A stretch of DNA of 62,753 bases from Verrucomicrobiota bacterium (lineage in GTDB: Bacteria > Verrucomicrobiota > Verrucomicrobiia > Opitutales > Opitutaceae): positions 1 to 62,753 of the forward strand of contig JAUVVA010000007.1 of assembly GCA_030604905.1 (NCBI GenBank). Reading direction: 5' to 3'. The position numbers and the translations under genes were made by a program. The notes below the pieces were generated by a model. That model made no database searches. It saw only the letters and a program-made list of their open reading frames with translations, and was not told the origin of the DNA. Shown here in pieces: positions 15,460 through 23,413 of the stretch (positions within the stretch are counted from its first letter, which is position 1; every line of letters begins with the position of its first letter).

Positions 15460-16197
15460 GTGTCCACGCCGCCCACCACGCCCCTGCCCACGACCGTCTC
15501 GACGCCGAGCACCGCCCCGGCCGCGGGCGGCGCGGTGGTGCCGAAGGTGGTGACGGGTTGGAGGCGCGTGGCGGCGGGGCTGGCCGGACGCTTGGTGCGG
15601 CTGTGGTGCGCGACGCTGCGCGTGGAGTGTCCGGAGCCGACCCGGCGGATGTTTGGCGAATCGAGCGCGGCCTTGTTCGTGTTGTGGCACAACCGGCTTT
15701 TCGTGGCGGCCGAGCTCTCGCGGCGTCTGCGGCCGCGGCGGCCCTTGCACGGCCTGGTGAGCGCGAGCAAGGACGGCGCCTGGCTGAGCGCGTTTTTCGA
15801 GAGCGTGGGCCTGCGCGTGGTGCGCGGTTCGAGCACGCGCGGGGGGCGCGAGGCGGTGATGGCGCTGGTGGACGTGCTGCGCGCCGGGCAGGACGCGGGC
15901 CTCACGCCCGACGGGCCGCGCGGGCCGATCTATGTTTGCAAGCCGGGCGTGGTCACGGTGGCGAGGCGCGCGCGTCCGCGGGTGCTCCTGCTCGGTATCC
16001 ATTATTCGGATGCGTGGCGGCTGCGCAGCTGGGATCGCTTCCAGCTGCCGCGGCCCTTTTCGCGGGTGGAGCTGCGGGCGCGCGAGTGGCGCCCGGCCGA
16101 GCTCGAGGGCGAGGACGCACGCGAGCGGGTCGAGGAGGCTCTGCGCGCGCTCAACGCCGAGGCGCCACCCGCGGGAACGGGTGGCGTGGTGATTTGA
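15460..16197 (+). CDS. DUF374-type lysophospholipid acyltransferase-like protein
   Basis: A 245-residue protein related to the LpxL/KdtA-associated DUF374 acyltransferases, which are thought to add acyl groups to lipid A or related lipids at the inner membrane. Motifs are LFVLWHNRLF (catalytic-type His), HGLVSASKDGAWLS, VVRGSSTRGG and LTPDGPRGPIY, in the order expected for the family. The start is GTG 15460, giving a Pro/Thr-rich leader of about 25 residues before the hydrophobic WRRVAAGLAGRLVRLW segment; a later start is possible. It is divergent from the ThyX-like gene. No kdtA or lpx gene is adjacent in the window. Confidence 0.8.
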   Translation: MSTPPTTPLPTTVSTPSTAPAAGGAVVPKVVTGWRRVAAGLAGRLVRLWCATLRVECPEPTRRMFGESSAALFVLWHNRLFVAAELSRRLRPRRPLHGLVSASKDGAWLSAFFESVGLRVVRGSSTRGGREAVMALVDVLRAGQDAGLTPDGPRGPIYVCKPGVVTVARRARPRVLLLGIHYSDAWRLRSWDRFQLPRPFSRVELRAREWRPAELEGEDARERVEEALRALNAEAPPAGTGGVVI

Positions 16198-16267
16198 GGA
16201 AGGCGCGGGCCCCGGGGTGGACGGCGGTCCCGGCGGCTCCGCCCTTGCGCCGCGGGGGCGCGCCGGA

Positions 16268-16753
16268 TCAGAAGGTCGGCGAGAGGACGACGGTGGAGCC
16301 GGGGAGCACGGTGTAGTCTTCGCCCGAGCACCAGGTGCTGTCGTTGAGGAGAAACTTGCAGACGATGGGCTGCGCGCTCTCGGGCAGGGTGATCGACCAG
16401 CGATCGTCGGCGACACACTCCAGCGGGGTGCCGATTTCCCAGCTCAGGCCCGGGCCTTCGCCGCGGAGCGTGAGGTGGTTGCCGAAACCGACATCGACCG
16501 CGGCCACGATCGTGGTGGTGATGGTCGCCGCCTCGGCTTTCGGCTTGGGGGAGGGCTTGGGCGCCTTCACGGCCGGAGCGGCGGAGGTCTTGGGCGCCTT
16601 GGCGGCCTTGGCGGGCTTGGCCGGTGCGGCGGCAGCGGCGGGCTTGGACACGGCGGCCTTTTTCGGAGCCGCCGCTTTCTTGGCGGGGGCGGCGGGCGCG
16701 GTGGCGGGCGCGGCGGCTTTGACGGAGGCGGCTTTGGCGGCGGTTTTTTTCAT
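16268..16753 (-). CDS. H1-histone-like tail fused to a carbohydrate-binding (CBM20/48-like) domain
   Basis: A 161-residue protein from ATG 16753. Residues 1-75 are an Ala/Lys/Pro-rich H1-like tail (MKKTAAKAASVKAAAPATAP and similar repeats), as in bacterial nucleoid proteins. Residues 78-161 form a compact beta-domain (GFGNHLTLRGEGPGLSWEIG, VCKFLLNDSTWCSGEDYTV) of the starch/glycogen-binding E-set type: an RGxGxGLSWxxG core, then a KFLLND/W-x2-GE strand pair. No signal peptide is seen. The fusion could link a polyanion such as DNA to a glycan or polysaccharide store, but that is speculation; the domain may bind protein instead. It converges on the DUF374 gene. Confidence 0.75.
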   Translation of the reverse strand: MKKTAAKAASVKAAAPATAPAAPAKKAAAPKKAAVSKPAAAAAPAKPAKAAKAPKTSAAPAVKAPKPSPKPKAEAATITTTIVAAVDVGFGNHLTLRGEGPGLSWEIGTPLECVADDRWSITLPESAQPIVCKFLLNDSTWCSGEDYTVLPGSTVVLSPTF

Positions 16754-17055
16754 GAGAGCAAAATATGCAGTGTAAGTCCTTGCTGTGGCGGATAATCGAC
16801 CGGACGGGAAGCAAGCGCAATCCGGCGGCGTGAACAATAGCAATTTGCGAACCACCCTCATTTGCCACGTAAAAATTACCCGGAAAGGCTCCCGGGGAAT
16901 CCACCGGGAAGGGCTCAAGCGCGAGTGGGGGCTGGAGCGGGCGCGGAGCTCGGGGCCTTTGCGTGCGGGATGTTCAGAAGGGCGGGAGGGCGTTGGTGAA
17001 CGATTTCACCGGCGCCCCGCTTTTGCCCGAAGCGCGGCCGCGTTTTAGTGCGCCC
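16754..17055. other. Divergent intergenic region without a gene
   Basis: This 302-bp gap separates the H1-like fusion gene (minus) from the FAD oxidoreductase gene (plus). The half next to the fusion gene is relatively AT-rich (GCAAAATATGCAG, CAATAGCAATTTGCG, CGTAAAAATTACCC) and presumably holds its promoter. I could not assign a convincing -35/-10 pair. The other half is GC-rich and featureless, and no small reading frame is credible. Confidence 0.5.
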
Positions 17056-18843
17056 ATGCCCCAGCAGACCCACTTCATCGAGACCGATTTCCTCGTCGCC
17101 GGCGGCGGCCTTTCCGGCGTGTGCGCCGCGCTGGCCGCTGCGCGCAACGGCGCCCGCGTCGTGCTGGTGCAGGATCGCTCCGTGCTCGGCGGCAACGCTT
17201 CGAGCGAGGTGAAGATGCACGTGGTCGGCGCCGATTGTCATGGCCACAAGCCCGGCGCGCGCGAGAGCGGCATAATGGAGGAGCTGCGGCTCGAGGACGC
17301 GGCGCGCAATCCCGCGGGCGTCTACTCGCAGTGGGATCTTTTGCTCTACGAAAAGGTGATGCTCGAGCCGAATATCCGTCTGCTGCTCGACACCGACGTG
17401 GTGGGCGTGGAGATGGCCGGCGATCGCATCGTCTCGGCGCGCGCCTTGCGCCTCTCGACCGAGGACGAGTTTGTCATCCGCGCCCGTTTCTTCGCCGACT
17501 GCACCGGCGATGGTCGCCTCGGCGCGGAGGCCGGGGCGGACTACCACGTGGGCCGCGAGTCAAAGGCCGATTACGGCGAGCCGCTCGCGCAGGAAAAGGC
17601 CGACCGGCAGACCTTGGGCAGCTCGATTCTGCTCACCGGGCGCCGGCACGAGACGCCGCAGCCTTTTGTGCGGCCGTCCTGGGTGCGCCGTTTCCAGAAA
17701 TCGGACTTTCGCCTGCGTCCGATCAAGAGCTTCGAATACGGCTCCTGGTGGTTTGAGTGGGGCGGCCAGCTCGACACCTTGAAGGATAACGCCGAGATCC
17801 GGCACGAGCTCCTCCGCATCACGCTCGGCGTGTGGGACTACATCAAAAACTCCGGCGAGTTTCCCGAGGCCGCCAACTGGGGGCTGGAGTGGGTGGGCAG
17901 CATCCCGGCCAAGCGGGAGTCGCGGCGCTTCCACGGGCCGCATCGCCTCACCGAGCACGACGTGCTGCGCCCGCGCGGCTTTGCCGACACCGTGGCCTAC
18001 GGCGGCTGGTTCGTGGACACCCATCCGCCGCTCGGTGTCGACGCGCCCGAGGAGCCGCCCTGCGTGCAGCACCATTTCGATCATCTCTTCCCGATCCCGC
18101 TGCGCTGCTACCACTCGCGCAACGTCGCCAATCTCTTTTTCGCCGGACGCAACATCAGCGCCACGCACATCGCCTTCGCGAGCACACGCGTGATGGCCAC
18201 CTGCGCGGTCGGCGGCCAGGCGGTCGGCACCGCCGCCGCGCTCTGGCTGAAGGAGGCGGACAACGACATCCGCGCCCTCTCCAGCCCGGAGCGGGTGCGC
18301 GCCCTGCAACAACGCCTCCTGCGCGACGACGCCTTCCTGCCCGGCCTGCGCAACGAGGATGCGGCCGACCTCGCGCGCGGCGCCCGTGTGAGCGCCAGCA
18401 GCGGGGCCGAGACCGCCGCGCTGGTCGTCGACGGCACCACGCGCGACCTCCGCGCCAGCTTTGGCGACTGGTCGAGCGACAGCGCGCACGCCTGGACCTC
18501 GGCCGCGCTTCCCGCCACGCTGGCCCTCGAGTTGCCCGCTCCGGCGCCGCTGCGCGTGCTCGAGCTCACCTTCGACAGCGGCTTCGAGCGCGAGCTGGTG
18601 CTCACGCCGAGCCATCACCATCAACGCACGAGCGCGCCGCGCGGTCCCCAGGCGGGGCTGGTGCGCCACTACCGCCTGAAAATCGACGGCGTGGTGGTGC
18701 ACGAGGAGCGCGAAAACATCCTGCGCAAGCGTGTGCACCGACTGCCCGCGGCCGTCCTGGGGCGGAAGCTGGAGCTGGAGTGCGTGGCGACGCACGGCGC
18801 GCCGGTGGCGCGGGTGTTTGAGCTGCGCGCTTACGCGGAGTGA
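17056..18843 (+). CDS. FAD-dependent oxidoreductase with C-terminal beta-sandwich
   Basis: A 595-residue protein of the FAD_oxidored type. The dinucleotide-binding motif is DFLVAGGGLSGVCAALAA (Gly-Gly-Gly-x-x-Gly), followed by LGGNASSEVKMHVVG. ADCTGDGRLGAEAGADY and the C-terminal FAD-contact stretch NISATHIAFASTRVMATCAVGGQAVGTAAAL are typical of the family. Residues about 430-595 form a beta-rich module resembling a discoidin-like or galactose-binding domain. No signal peptide is visible. Relatives are often found with polysaccharide-degradation genes, but the reaction here is unknown. ATG 17056 is chosen because the FAD fold starts about 12 residues later. Confidence 0.83.
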   Translation: MPQQTHFIETDFLVAGGGLSGVCAALAAARNGARVVLVQDRSVLGGNASSEVKMHVVGADCHGHKPGARESGIMEELRLEDAARNPAGVYSQWDLLLYEKVMLEPNIRLLLDTDVVGVEMAGDRIVSARALRLSTEDEFVIRARFFADCTGDGRLGAEAGADYHVGRESKADYGEPLAQEKADRQTLGSSILLTGRRHETPQPFVRPSWVRRFQKSDFRLRPIKSFEYGSWWFEWGGQLDTLKDNAEIRHELLRITLGVWDYIKNSGEFPEAANWGLEWVGSIPAKRESRRFHGPHRLTEHDVLRPRGFADTVAYGGWFVDTHPPLGVDAPEEPPCVQHHFDHLFPIPLRCYHSRNVANLFFAGRNISATHIAFASTRVMATCAVGGQAVGTAAALWLKEADNDIRALSSPERVRALQQRLLRDDAFLPGLRNEDAADLARGARVSASSGAETAALVVDGTTRDLRASFGDWSSDSAHAWTSAALPATLALELPAPAPLRVLELTFDSGFERELVLTPSHHHQRTSAPRGPQAGLVRHYRLKIDGVVVHEERENILRKRVHRLPAAVLGRKLELECVATHGAPVARVFELRAYAE

Positions 18844-18860
18844 GCGCGCCAAAATAGGTG

Positions 18861-18890
18861 TTTACTTGCGGCGGACGCGCCCTCCATAAC
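18861..18890 (+). promoter_or_regulatory. Promoter candidate for tRNA-Ala
   Basis: TTTACT (18861-18866) and CATAAC (18885-18890) are separated by 18 bp and lie 15 bp before the mature tRNA. TTTACTTGCGGC at this -35 is repeated exactly upstream of the giant PEP-CTERM gene (39160-39171). Confidence 0.5.
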
Positions 18891-18905
18891 GTCCGCCTTT
18901 CCCTT

Positions 18906-18981
18906 GGGGCGGTAGCTCAGTTGATAGAGCGCCTCGTTCGCAATGAGGAGGTCGTGGGTTTGATTCCCATCCGCTCCACCA
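18906..18981 (+). tRNA. tRNA-Ala(CGC)
   Basis: The 76-nt cloverleaf has acceptor arm GGGGCGG paired with CCGCTCC (one G-U), D-arm GCTC/GAGC, anticodon arm CCTCG-TTCGCAA-TGAGG with anticodon CGC reading GCG, and T-arm GTGGG-TTTGATT-CCCAT. The CCA end is encoded. GCG is a common Ala codon at this GC content. The gene converges on the ppx/gppA-family gene 15 bp away. Confidence 0.95.
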
Positions 18982-18996
18982 AGGGTTTGGCCGGGC

Positions 18997-19968
18997 TCAG
19001 GCGCCTCCGGGCGTTTCGCCCGCCTCCAGCGTCTCGGCGGCGAGGCCCCAGCGCAGATTGTAGAGCGAATGGTGAAAGCGAGGCAGCGCGGCCGTCTCCG
19101 CCACCGCGAGCAGGGTGACGAGCGCGATGGGCAACACGTCCGCGCGCGCGGCGGGCATACCCGGGATCGCGCGACGCTCCTCCAGCGGCAGGGGCAGGAT
19201 CTCGTCGAGCAGGAGCGCGAGCGAATCGGTCGCGATCACCGCGGGCGTGGCGTCCAGGCCGACCCCGTGGCGCGCGCCCTTGATCAGGCGCATCGCGGTC
19301 ACGGTGCCGCCGGTGAAGACGGCGGTGGCCGGCGCGGGCAGATCGAAGCGAAAGCCCGCGCGGCGCAGCTCCTGTTTCACGTGCAGGGCGGCGCCGAGCA
19401 TCGCGTCGTGGCCGATGGGCGCGGCGGGATCGGCCACGAACTTCTCCGTGAGGCGCACGCAGCCGAGGCGCAGGCTGAGCGCCTGCTCGATGCGGCGCTC
19501 GCGAAACGCGAGGCACTCCAGGCTGCCGCCGCCGAGGTCGAAAACGTAGAAGTCGCGCAGGTCGCCGAGCGCGGGGTCGCAGGTGAGGCCGCGGCCGATC
19601 AGGTTGGCCTCCTCGTCTCCGGAGAGCAGGCGGATGGGGTGGCCGGTGGCGGCGAGCACGCGGGCGCGAAACTCGTCGCCGTTGGCGGCGTCGCGCACGG
19701 CGCTGGTGGCGACCAGCACGGTGCGGGCCGGGGCGAAGGGGGCTCCCATCGCGATCAGTTCCTGGATGGCCTGCAGGCCGCGCTGCATGCCGTCCTCGGA
19801 GAGGCGGGGCGTGGCGGCGCCGAGTCCGGCGCTGATGCGCACGTCGAGGGTTTTGTTTTTCAGGGCCTCGAGGCGGCCGTCCTCGTGGCGGCGGGCGACG
19901 AGGGTTTTGATCGAGTTGCTGCCGATGTCGATGATGGCGACGGCGGGCGAGGCGGTGGGCGAGGACAT
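18997..19968 (-). CDS. Ppx/GppA-family exopolyphosphatase
   Basis: A 323-residue hydrolase of the actin-like ATPase fold that removes phosphate from polyphosphate or from pppGpp. The P-loop motifs are VAIIDIGSNSIKTLVA, VLVATSAVRDAANG, YVFDLGGGSLECLAF and AVFTGGTVTAM, all expected for the family. It has only the two N-terminal actin-like domains; the HD-type C-terminal domains of E. coli Ppx and GppA (about 500 residues) are absent, a common short form. The start at ATG 19968 follows from the conserved IDIGSNS near the N-terminus. Whether polyphosphate or pppGpp is the substrate cannot be told. Confidence 0.9.
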   Translation of the reverse strand: MSSPTASPAVAIIDIGSNSIKTLVARRHEDGRLEALKNKTLDVRISAGLGAATPRLSEDGMQRGLQAIQELIAMGAPFAPARTVLVATSAVRDAANGDEFRARVLAATGHPIRLLSGDEEANLIGRGLTCDPALGDLRDFYVFDLGGGSLECLAFRERRIEQALSLRLGCVRLTEKFVADPAAPIGHDAMLGAALHVKQELRRAGFRFDLPAPATAVFTGGTVTAMRLIKGARHGVGLDATPAVIATDSLALLLDEILPLPLEERRAIPGMPAARADVLPIALVTLLAVAETAALPRFHHSLYNLRWGLAAETLEAGETPGGA

Positions 19969-20107
19969 GGTGAAGGCGGGGACGGCGCGGACGCGCGAAA
20001 CGAGACACGCTGGGCGCTGTTTCGCGACTGCGCGAGCCCGCGCGCCCGCCGGGCGCCTTTTTGAGGCGCGCCCCGGGAGTCCCGCCCGCCCCGGGGCGCG
20101 GCCGGGA

Positions 20108-22855
20108 TTATTTCCGGGGCTTCGCCACGGGAGCGTCCGCCGCCGTGGCGGCGGCGCGGCCCGCGTAGTCCCAGACCGCGCGGCCCTCGTGGCTGGCGAA
20201 GCGGAGGCCGCGGATGTGTCGGCCTTCCAGCCCGAGGGCCGAGGCGGGGATCTCGAGAAGGGTCCACTCGCCGGGGCGGGGCAGGCCGCCGAGGCGAAGG
20301 CGCGTGGTGCGGGCCTCGCCGGGGCCGCCGGGCCCGCGGGCGATGAGATTCGCGCCCCAGTGGGCGGCGTGGACGCTCCCCTCGACGCTGGTGAACGCGA
20401 GCATGAGCTCGCGCGGCGGCCGGGCCGGATCGAGCCAGACGTGGACAAAGAGCGTGTCGCCCGCCTCGACCGCGAGCGGCGCCCCGGCGGCGACCTCGAG
20501 GTGATTGAAGGCGGTGCCGGTGGCCGGCCCGGTCTGGTGGGCGCGCAGGCCCGAGAACGGCGCGGGCGCCGTGCCCACCCAGAGCCAGTCTCCTCCGGCC
20601 TGGGTGTGGGCGAGCGCGCCCGGGGGCAGCTCGTCGTCGAGCCAGAGGCTGTCGCCGCGCGGAGCGGGCTCGGGGGCGGGCGGCGGGGGAGTCTTGGCGC
20701 GCGGCTCCTTGGGGCCGGGCTTGGCCCCGGGCTCCTTGTTCTCCTCGCCGGGGGCGGGGGAAGGCGAGGCGAGCGGATTGGCCACCTCGATCGCGAGCGC
20801 GGGCGAGAGGCGGGCGCGGCCGGCGTGGTCGACGGCGAGGGCGCTGAGGAAGCGCGTGCCGTTGGCGACGGAGCGGCTGTCCCAGGTCACGGTGTAGGGA
20901 GGAGTGGATACAGGCGGAGCGATCTCGCGGCCGTCGACGAGGAAGCTCACCCGCGCCACCGCGACGTCGTCCCAGGCCTGGGCGGAGAACGTGATGGCGT
21001 CTCCGGACAGGGGGCCCGCGGGCGGCGGATCGAGGAGCACGGTGGGCGGGGCGAGATCGGCGGGGGCGGGAGCGGCCGACCAAAGGGCGCCCTGGCCGAG
21101 GTTGTGGTAGCTGCCGCCGGTGCCGGTCTCGAGGCGGAGCGGGCGCACCAGGTAGACGGCGTCGGGGCCGGCGGGGGCGGGGTCGACGAAGCGACCGCCG
21201 AGGATCGGCGTCGTGCTCAGGCGGGTGAAGGCCGCGTCGCGGGCCGGGGCGCGGTAGACATGGTGGCCGAGCTCGGCGTCGGGCGAGGGCGTCCAGGTGA
21301 GCACGAGGCTCTCGGGGCGGGTCTCGCCGCGCAGCCCGGTGGGCGGGCGCAGCGGGTGGAGGCGCAGGGTGGGATCGCCCATCAGGGCGATGTGGACAAA
21401 GCCGGGCAGGGTGTTGACCGGCGCGCGGTAGGTCTGGCGGTTGTTTTGGGTGAGGAGGGTGGCCTCGCCGATAGTGCCGCCCGTGGCCATGGGGTGGAGG
21501 AACCAGTGGGGCCGGCCGGTCCAGGCGGCGGCGAGCCCGAGGCCGGGCGAGGCGAGGGAGGCGCGCAGCAGGTTGTCGGTCGTGTCCCAGTCGCCGAAGT
21601 AGCTTCCCATCAGAAAGGTGAAGACGGCGCGCGGTGCCTGGGTGGCGAAGGCCTGGCTGCTGGCGATGCCCTGCGCGCTGGTGAAGGTGCCCCAGCCCGC
21701 GCCAAAGGCGAGCAGGTGGTCCTCGGCGGCGAGGGTGGGCAACCACATGCCCGTGCGGCCGGGGAAGCGTGTATTGAGATTGGTGATACGGTCGGGGCCG
21801 ACGAGGGCGGAGAAGGCCGAGTAGACGCCGGTGGCGAAGGATTCGCCGCCGGCGAGGAAGCCGATGTGGTCGGCCGCGAGGGCGCGGCGCGTCACCGGCG
21901 TGCTGCCGTGGCGGAAGCGGTGGTTTTTCTCCAGATAGCGGCGGAGCAGCTCGGTCTCGCTCTCGGCAAACGCCGGCAGGCGGGAGAGGTCGACGCGGCC
22001 CACGGCGAGCTCGAGCTCGGAGGGCAGCGAGGAGTGGTCGAACTTGCCGTCGCCGGGCAGGTTGCTCAGCCGGGCGCGTTGTTCGGGGTCGGGGTGGGCG
22101 GTCTGGGTGAAGTCGACCCAGGAATCGCTCCACTCGCCGTCGAGGTCGCCATAGTAGGCGTCGGCCGGCCAGGCGCCGACGTGGTCGGCGTGGCCGTCGG
22201 GCGCCATGCGGCCCGAGTAGGGCACGGCGATGCGGCCGAGGAGGAAGACGCTGCGCACTTCGCCGGGGTGGGCGCGGGCGGCCTCGCGGATCAGGCTGCG
22301 GACGGCGGGAGGCGGCAGCTCGGGCGGGACGTCGTGCCGGAGCACCCGCCAGCCGTCGCCCGCGAGGTCGTCTTGCAGGCGGGCGAGCTCGGGGGCGAGG
22401 GCGGCCGAGTGGCGCTGGTCGACCAGGAGGACCAGCGCGCCGCGGCTCTCGACGGGCGGCAGGGCGATGGCGGCCTGGACATAGCCGTAGCCGGTGTAGG
22501 TGGCGTGCTGCTTGGTGATCTCGTATTCGTAGGCGAGGCCGGGCAGGGCGCTCGTGTCGGTGTAGGAGAGGGCGTCGCCGGGGAGCACGAGGGCCGGGCC
22601 CCAGCTGCTGTCGCCGGGGGCTTTGCGGCGGATGCTGTGGCTGAGCGGGGTCTGCACCGCGTCCGGTGCCCAGTGAAGCGTGATCGCGGGAGCGCTGGCA
22701 GCGTTGCTGATGCTGGCCTGGGCCTGCACCGCCTGATGATGCGAACTGGTTGCACGCAGGGTGGGGCAGGGGAGGCTGAGTCCCCCGGCGCAGAGCGCGA
22801 GGCCAAGCAGGCTGACTTTTGCAAATAACCTGTGAGCGATGTTGGGGGAGAACAT
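20108..22855 (-). CDS. Large secreted protein with degenerate C25 (gingipain-like) fold plus Ig/FN3-like domains
   Basis: A 915-residue exported protein (N-terminal hydrophobic segment LFAKVSLLGLALCAGGLSL). After a fibronectin-type segment (about 55-130), residues 160-530 resemble peptidase family C25: SVFLLGRIAVPYSGR, DAYYGDLDGEW, LAVGRVDLSRLP and ALMGDPTLRLHP. At the expected catalytic His-Gly the protein reads GAGWGTFTS, and at the catalytic Cys region FTFLMGSYFGDWD, so both nucleophile and base appear lost. The rest has FN3/Ig-like repeats, a Pro-rich linker rich in Lys-Glu-Pro-Gly, and a beta-sandwich (WTLLEIPASALGLEG) of carbohydrate-binding type. It is probably a cell-surface or secreted binding protein, not a protease. 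Confidence 0.7.
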   Translation of the reverse strand: MFSPNIAHRLFAKVSLLGLALCAGGLSLPCPTLRATSSHHQAVQAQASISNAASAPAITLHWAPDAVQTPLSHSIRRKAPGDSSWGPALVLPGDALSYTDTSALPGLAYEYEITKQHATYTGYGYVQAAIALPPVESRGALVLLVDQRHSAALAPELARLQDDLAGDGWRVLRHDVPPELPPPAVRSLIREAARAHPGEVRSVFLLGRIAVPYSGRMAPDGHADHVGAWPADAYYGDLDGEWSDSWVDFTQTAHPDPEQRARLSNLPGDGKFDHSSLPSELELAVGRVDLSRLPAFAESETELLRRYLEKNHRFRHGSTPVTRRALAADHIGFLAGGESFATGVYSAFSALVGPDRITNLNTRFPGRTGMWLPTLAAEDHLLAFGAGWGTFTSAQGIASSQAFATQAPRAVFTFLMGSYFGDWDTTDNLLRASLASPGLGLAAAWTGRPHWFLHPMATGGTIGEATLLTQNNRQTYRAPVNTLPGFVHIALMGDPTLRLHPLRPPTGLRGETRPESLVLTWTPSPDAELGHHVYRAPARDAAFTRLSTTPILGGRFVDPAPAGPDAVYLVRPLRLETGTGGSYHNLGQGALWSAAPAPADLAPPTVLLDPPPAGPLSGDAITFSAQAWDDVAVARVSFLVDGREIAPPVSTPPYTVTWDSRSVANGTRFLSALAVDHAGRARLSPALAIEVANPLASPSPAPGEENKEPGAKPGPKEPRAKTPPPPAPEPAPRGDSLWLDDELPPGALAHTQAGGDWLWVGTAPAPFSGLRAHQTGPATGTAFNHLEVAAGAPLAVEAGDTLFVHVWLDPARPPRELMLAFTSVEGSVHAAHWGANLIARGPGGPGEARTTRLRLGGLPRPGEWTLLEIPASALGLEGRHIRGLRFASHEGRAVWDYAGRAAATAADAPVAKPRK

Positions 22856-23413
22856 GCTGCAAGTCTAGGAGCCAGCAGCATCTTGGGGTATGCGGAGGGT
22901 TCCCTGAGCGACGCGAGGTGCTCTGTCCAGACCGGGCGCGCGCGCACCCGGTGTCGTCGTCCCCCCATGCCCTAGATAAAGCGGGGTTTTTTAACGCCGA
23001 CGGGGGCCGGACTGGGCGTGGCAAACCTAAGATAAAACAGGGGATAAGTCCCTAAAGATTTTGGCGATAAGGGATGCAAGGTTCCTGCTAATGGCCCCGC
23101 GGCCTCTAAGCTGGACGGACGCAAGACGCTGATTTTTCGAGGTTAAATGCTGGCCCCCCTTCGGGCCGGTCCTGTTCGGCGCGGTCGTCATTTTTTGCCC
23201 GTTTGGCATGAGTCAAGTTTCTTAATAGGCCTGTAATGGCCTATTTAGCAGGCCTAAAGCAACCTTGTTAAAAATTCATTCAGGCTTGTTTGGGGCAAAA
23301 GCCTTTACGTGGCATCTGGCACGCTGATCTCTCCGGGGTATTCCACCTAGTGTCTGGGGCTATCAGTTCGGGTGATCTAGGGGGAATATCTTAACTTAAA
23401 CAGAAAACTAACT
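22856..23413. other. Long regulatory region upstream of the first PEP-CTERM gene
   Basis: This 558-bp gap separates divergent genes and is clearly less GC-rich than its surroundings. It contains two diverged copies of a TAGATAAAGCGGGG-type motif (near 22971 and 23027), the dyad ATAGGCC-N6-GGCCTAT at 23225-23244 with a further GGCCTA half-site at 23251-23256, and a stem AGGCTT/AAGCCT at 23282-23304. A clear -35/-10 pair and a Shine-Dalgarno sequence were not found. No reading frame in it looks coding. Confidence 0.6.
23225..23244. promoter_or_regulatory. Candidate operator, ATAGGCC-N6-GGCCTAT
   Basis: This is a perfect 7-bp inverted repeat with a 6-bp spacer. The same design with one mismatch (GGTCTAT) occurs at 39139-39158 upstream of the second PEP-CTERM gene. 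A third half-site, GGCCTA, follows at 23251. Confidence 0.55.

Noticed and set aside
23305-23335. A sigma-54-like promoter (TGGCAT...CGC) before the first PEP-CTERM gene
   Set aside because: The -24 part is partly right, but the -12 part lacks the TTGC core, and no similar site precedes the second PEP-CTERM gene.
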